Shown here in pieces: positions 60,204 through 64,000 of a stretch of DNA of 64,000 nt (position 1 is its first letter; each line of letters begins with the position of its first letter). This stretch comes from an uncultured Flavobacteriales bacterium (lineage in GTDB: Bacteria; Bacteroidota; Bacteroidia; Flavobacteriales_G; Salibacteraceae), in NCBI GenBank assembly GCA_913020435.1, contig CAJVZZ010000006.1, positions 62,001 through 126,000 on the forward strand. The letters are read 5' to 3'. The notes below the pieces were generated by a model that was not told where the DNA came from, searched no databases, and saw only the letters and a program-made list of their open reading frames with translations. The translations under genes and the position numbers were made by a program.

Positions 60204-60370
60204 ATGCCCTTTTCTTTATTCTTTTACTACTAGCTATACCTGAATCACCAGAAAGCACATATGAGTTTGTACCTAATGAAACCATTGGTAATTTTGAGTT
60301 TATAGAAATAATTTATAACCACTGAATTGCTGAAACAAATTCAGCATTACAGTAATATTACAATTTCTTA
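60204..60370. other. spacer, possible coding scrap
   Basis: No gene is supported. A plus-strand frame around 60236-60321 (SPESTYEFVPNETIGNFEFI) might be a fossil, but it is too short to judge. Confidence 0.2.
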
Positions 60371-60406
60371 AAAAAAAAAGCCCTCTCAATTTCTCGAGAA
60401 GACTTT
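60371..60406 (-). terminator. terminator of gyrB
   Basis: On the minus strand AAAGTCTTCTC, loop, GAGAGGGCTTT with two or three G-U pairs, then a run of about nine T. It lies 25 bases after the gyrB stop. Confidence 0.75.
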
Positions 60407-60430
60407 CAAATTATAGTATGTATTTAAACA

Positions 60431-62410
<1,980 letters not shown>

Positions 62411-62450
62411 CTACACATCCAGTATTAATGGGGACTTTAACAGCTTCAGA

Positions 62451-62458
62451 CAAAGATA
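62451..62458 (-). promoter_or_regulatory. -7 element of gyrB
   Basis: Minus-strand TATCTTTG, 73 bases before the ATG. No TTG at 19 bases. Confidence 0.4.
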
Positions 62459-62540
62459 TTTCTTAAGGGTCCTGGAATGATAAATCAATTGGCTAAATAC
62501 CCTGTTTTTATCAACATTAAATTAACAGGAAAGTAGTGTA

Positions 62541-64000
62541 TTATTTCCCCTTTCGATTACCCCAAAATGAGTAACTAATTCCACCGATAATAGTAATACC
62601 TTGAGTATTGTATTGATTGTAAAACTGATAATTCTGATTGGCTAAATTATAGCTGCGAATAAAAGCAGTAAATCGCTTTGTAAAGAAGTATTCAATTCCA
62701 AGATTTAAATCTACTAATCCATCTAATTGTTTGGAATAAATCCCACCACCTAGATCATACCCATCATTAGGGTTAATACTAAATGATGATCGAGTTGATA
62801 CAGCAATAATATCAGCTGTAAAAACTAGCTTGTCACTGATATCATACCAACCACTCAAAGTAACTTTAAAGTCGGGCATATTCCAAGCAGATTTCTGATT
62901 TTCAAGATTGTAAACAAAATAATCACCTCGAATTAAACCATTGAATTTGTTGATTTTCTGTAATCCAAACTCAGCTCCAATTTGTGTGATTTGAACATTA
63001 TCATAAACAACTCCAAACTGATTGTTAGCCGAAACAGTTCCGTAGAAAGTTGAGTCATTAACAAACAACGGCATATTATCTACTATCTTATGGCTCATTG
63101 TTACATTATAAGAAGAGTTCGAACTAAACTGCCCTCTAATGCCACCATAAACCTCTACTCTATTATTTCTATTATTTGTCAAAATATCCTCTCTCACATA
63201 TGGATTTACTTGAGTAAGCGATTTGAAGTTGTTACGTTCAAGCCCTCCTCTTAAACCAAGATAGGGAATTAACAAACCTTCCACTAAGTCATATTTAGCA
63301 TATAAATGTGGGTAAATATTAAAATCAGTAAGCGTATCTGAACTAATGTTTCCCTCAATTCCAACAGTAACTTTCCATTTATTTTGACCAGCCGTAACTT
63401 GTGGTTTGAAACCAAAAATAGTATTGGAGAATTCCGGTATAATTCCTCCCACTAATGGATCAAACCTAAACTGATTGTAATCGAGAAACAAACCCAACTG
63501 AGCAAAATTATCATCATAATATCGATCTAAATCAAGATCTAATCTAATATTGTTTTCAATCGAATTAGCACGATTTGTATAGTTTGTGAACTTCAGATTA
63601 AACTCCGAATTTATAGCTGTAGAATCTTTGAAGTAAGTTTTGAAATTAACCTCAGGTGCAATATTCTGGTAGGAGGTTGCTATGTTGTCTTTAGATAGCT
63701 CATTTTCAAGAATTATATCTGGAAATAAGGCTTCGTCAAATCCATAATAATGCAGCGTATTTAACCCGTAGTTGAGATTAGCACTTAATATTTTATTGTA
63801 AAAAAATTTCTTGCCGTACAAGTCTATTTTATTATCACTGAAATTTGATGCTCCTCTTTCTGGAACATTTCCATTTGAACCGTGGTGCCATGCCTTCAAT
63901 CCATAATCCCATTTCCTAGATCTTATAGAGTTCAGTACAAATTCTCCACGAGTAGAAAGGTTATTACCAGCACCTAGCAAAACATAAGCCCGATATAATT
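62541..64000 (-). CDS. outer-membrane beta-barrel protein, C-terminal part (runs off the window)
   Basis: The frame is open to the right edge of the window, so only about 486 C-terminal residues are seen, and the N-terminus lies outside. The visible part is a run of amphipathic strands separated by acidic turns (LSANLNYGLNTLHYYGFDEAL, TAINSEFNLKFTNYTNRANS, YDDNFAQLGLFLDYNQFRFD, LVDLNLGIEYFFTKRFTAFI) and ends GISYSFWGNRKGK. This is the look of a large outer-membrane barrel, possibly of a TonB-dependent receptor type. No plug domain is in view, so the class is undecided. Confidence 0.72.
   Translation of the reverse strand, partial: LYRAYVLLGAGNNLSTRGEFVLNSIRSRKWDYGLKAWHHGSNGNVPERGASNFSDNKIDLYGKKFFYNKILSANLNYGLNTLHYYGFDEALFPDIILENELSKDNIATSYQNIAPEVNFKTYFKDSTAINSEFNLKFTNYTNRANSIENNIRLDLDLDRYYDDNFAQLGLFLDYNQFRFDPLVGGIIPEFSNTIFGFKPQVTAGQNKWKVTVGIEGNISSDTLTDFNIYPHLYAKYDLVEGLLIPYLGLRGGLERNNFKSLTQVNPYVREDILTNNRNNRVEVYGGIRGQFSSNSSYNVTMSHKIVDNMPLFVNDSTFYGTVSANNQFGVVYDNVQITQIGAEFGLQKINKFNGLIRGDYFVYNLENQKSAWNMPDFKVTLSGWYDISDKLVFTADIIAVSTRSSFSINPNDGYDLGGGIYSKQLDGLVDLNLGIEYFFTKRFTAFIRSYNLANQNYQFYNQYNTQGITIIGGISYSFWGNRKGK

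Overview
The window looks like a chromosomal segment of an AT-rich member of the Bacteroidetes, most likely Flavobacteriales or a close relative. The evidence is two large secreted proteins with type IX secretion (T9SS) type A sorting tails, one with a gliding-motility-type (type B) tail, promoter elements of the TTG-N19-TAnnTTTG kind, a one-piece tmRNA with tag (A)GENNYALAA, and a Bacteroidetes-style set of DUF1573, LytTR, WG-repeat and TM2/DUF2752 proteins. Shine-Dalgarno sequences are mostly absent; one clear exception is noted. No tRNA, rRNA, CRISPR array, insertion sequence or prophage was recognised.

Layout. 0.2-5.5 kb: a tail-specific protease, a DUF1573 protein, a LuxR response regulator, a WYL regulator and an acyltransferase. 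5.6-19.2 kb: a conserved protein of unknown role, two T9SS beta-propeller proteins, HisC, a bestrophin-like protein with a TerB-like partner, RecQ, a TPR protein and DinB. 19.6-33.7 kb: a WG-repeat protein, an MFS transporter, a fused acyl-CoA mutase of the IcmF type, a pseudo-receiver/HPt protein facing a LytTR regulator, a BadF-type sugar kinase and an ABC exporter. 34.4-44.3 kb: ssrA, a lysine/alanine-dehydrogenase-like enzyme, an M48 lipoprotein, rpe, pnp, rpsO, accD, class I aldolase and fhs. 44.5-51.2 kb: a lipid A core sugar locus. 51.3-54.8 kb: sixA-ppk1-ppx polyphosphate genes. 55.9-58.9 kb: a four-gene membrane cassette (TM2, DUF2752, DUF4870-like, M48) and arginase. 60.4-64 kb: gyrB and the C-terminal part of an outer-membrane beta-barrel protein.

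The most interesting system is the locus at 45.4-51.2 kb. KdsA and KdsB (Kdo synthesis and activation) are encoded next to close look-alikes of KdnA and KdnB, the transaminase and oxidase that turn Kdo into 8-amino-Kdo (Kdo8N). The arabinose-5-phosphate isomerase KdsD, expected to start the pathway, is not in the window. Instead there is a fusion of a fructose-6-phosphate-aldolase/transaldolase-like barrel with a tandem CBS module that strongly resembles the CBS module of KdsD. The barrel keeps the Schiff-base lysine but has changed several other active-site positions. I propose it supplies or gates arabinose 5-phosphate; this is inference.

A second theme is gene decay. Between the intact genes there are at least seven recognisable wrecks that carry in-frame stops and frameshifts: a START-domain protein, a protein of a W-T-x-E-A-H-L family, an isocitrate dehydrogenase C-terminus, a receiver domain, a SnoaL-like protein, a DUF1572/DinB protein and a T9SS tail. 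Several unidentified scraps lie beside them. Most long 'intergenic' stretches of this window are such remains.
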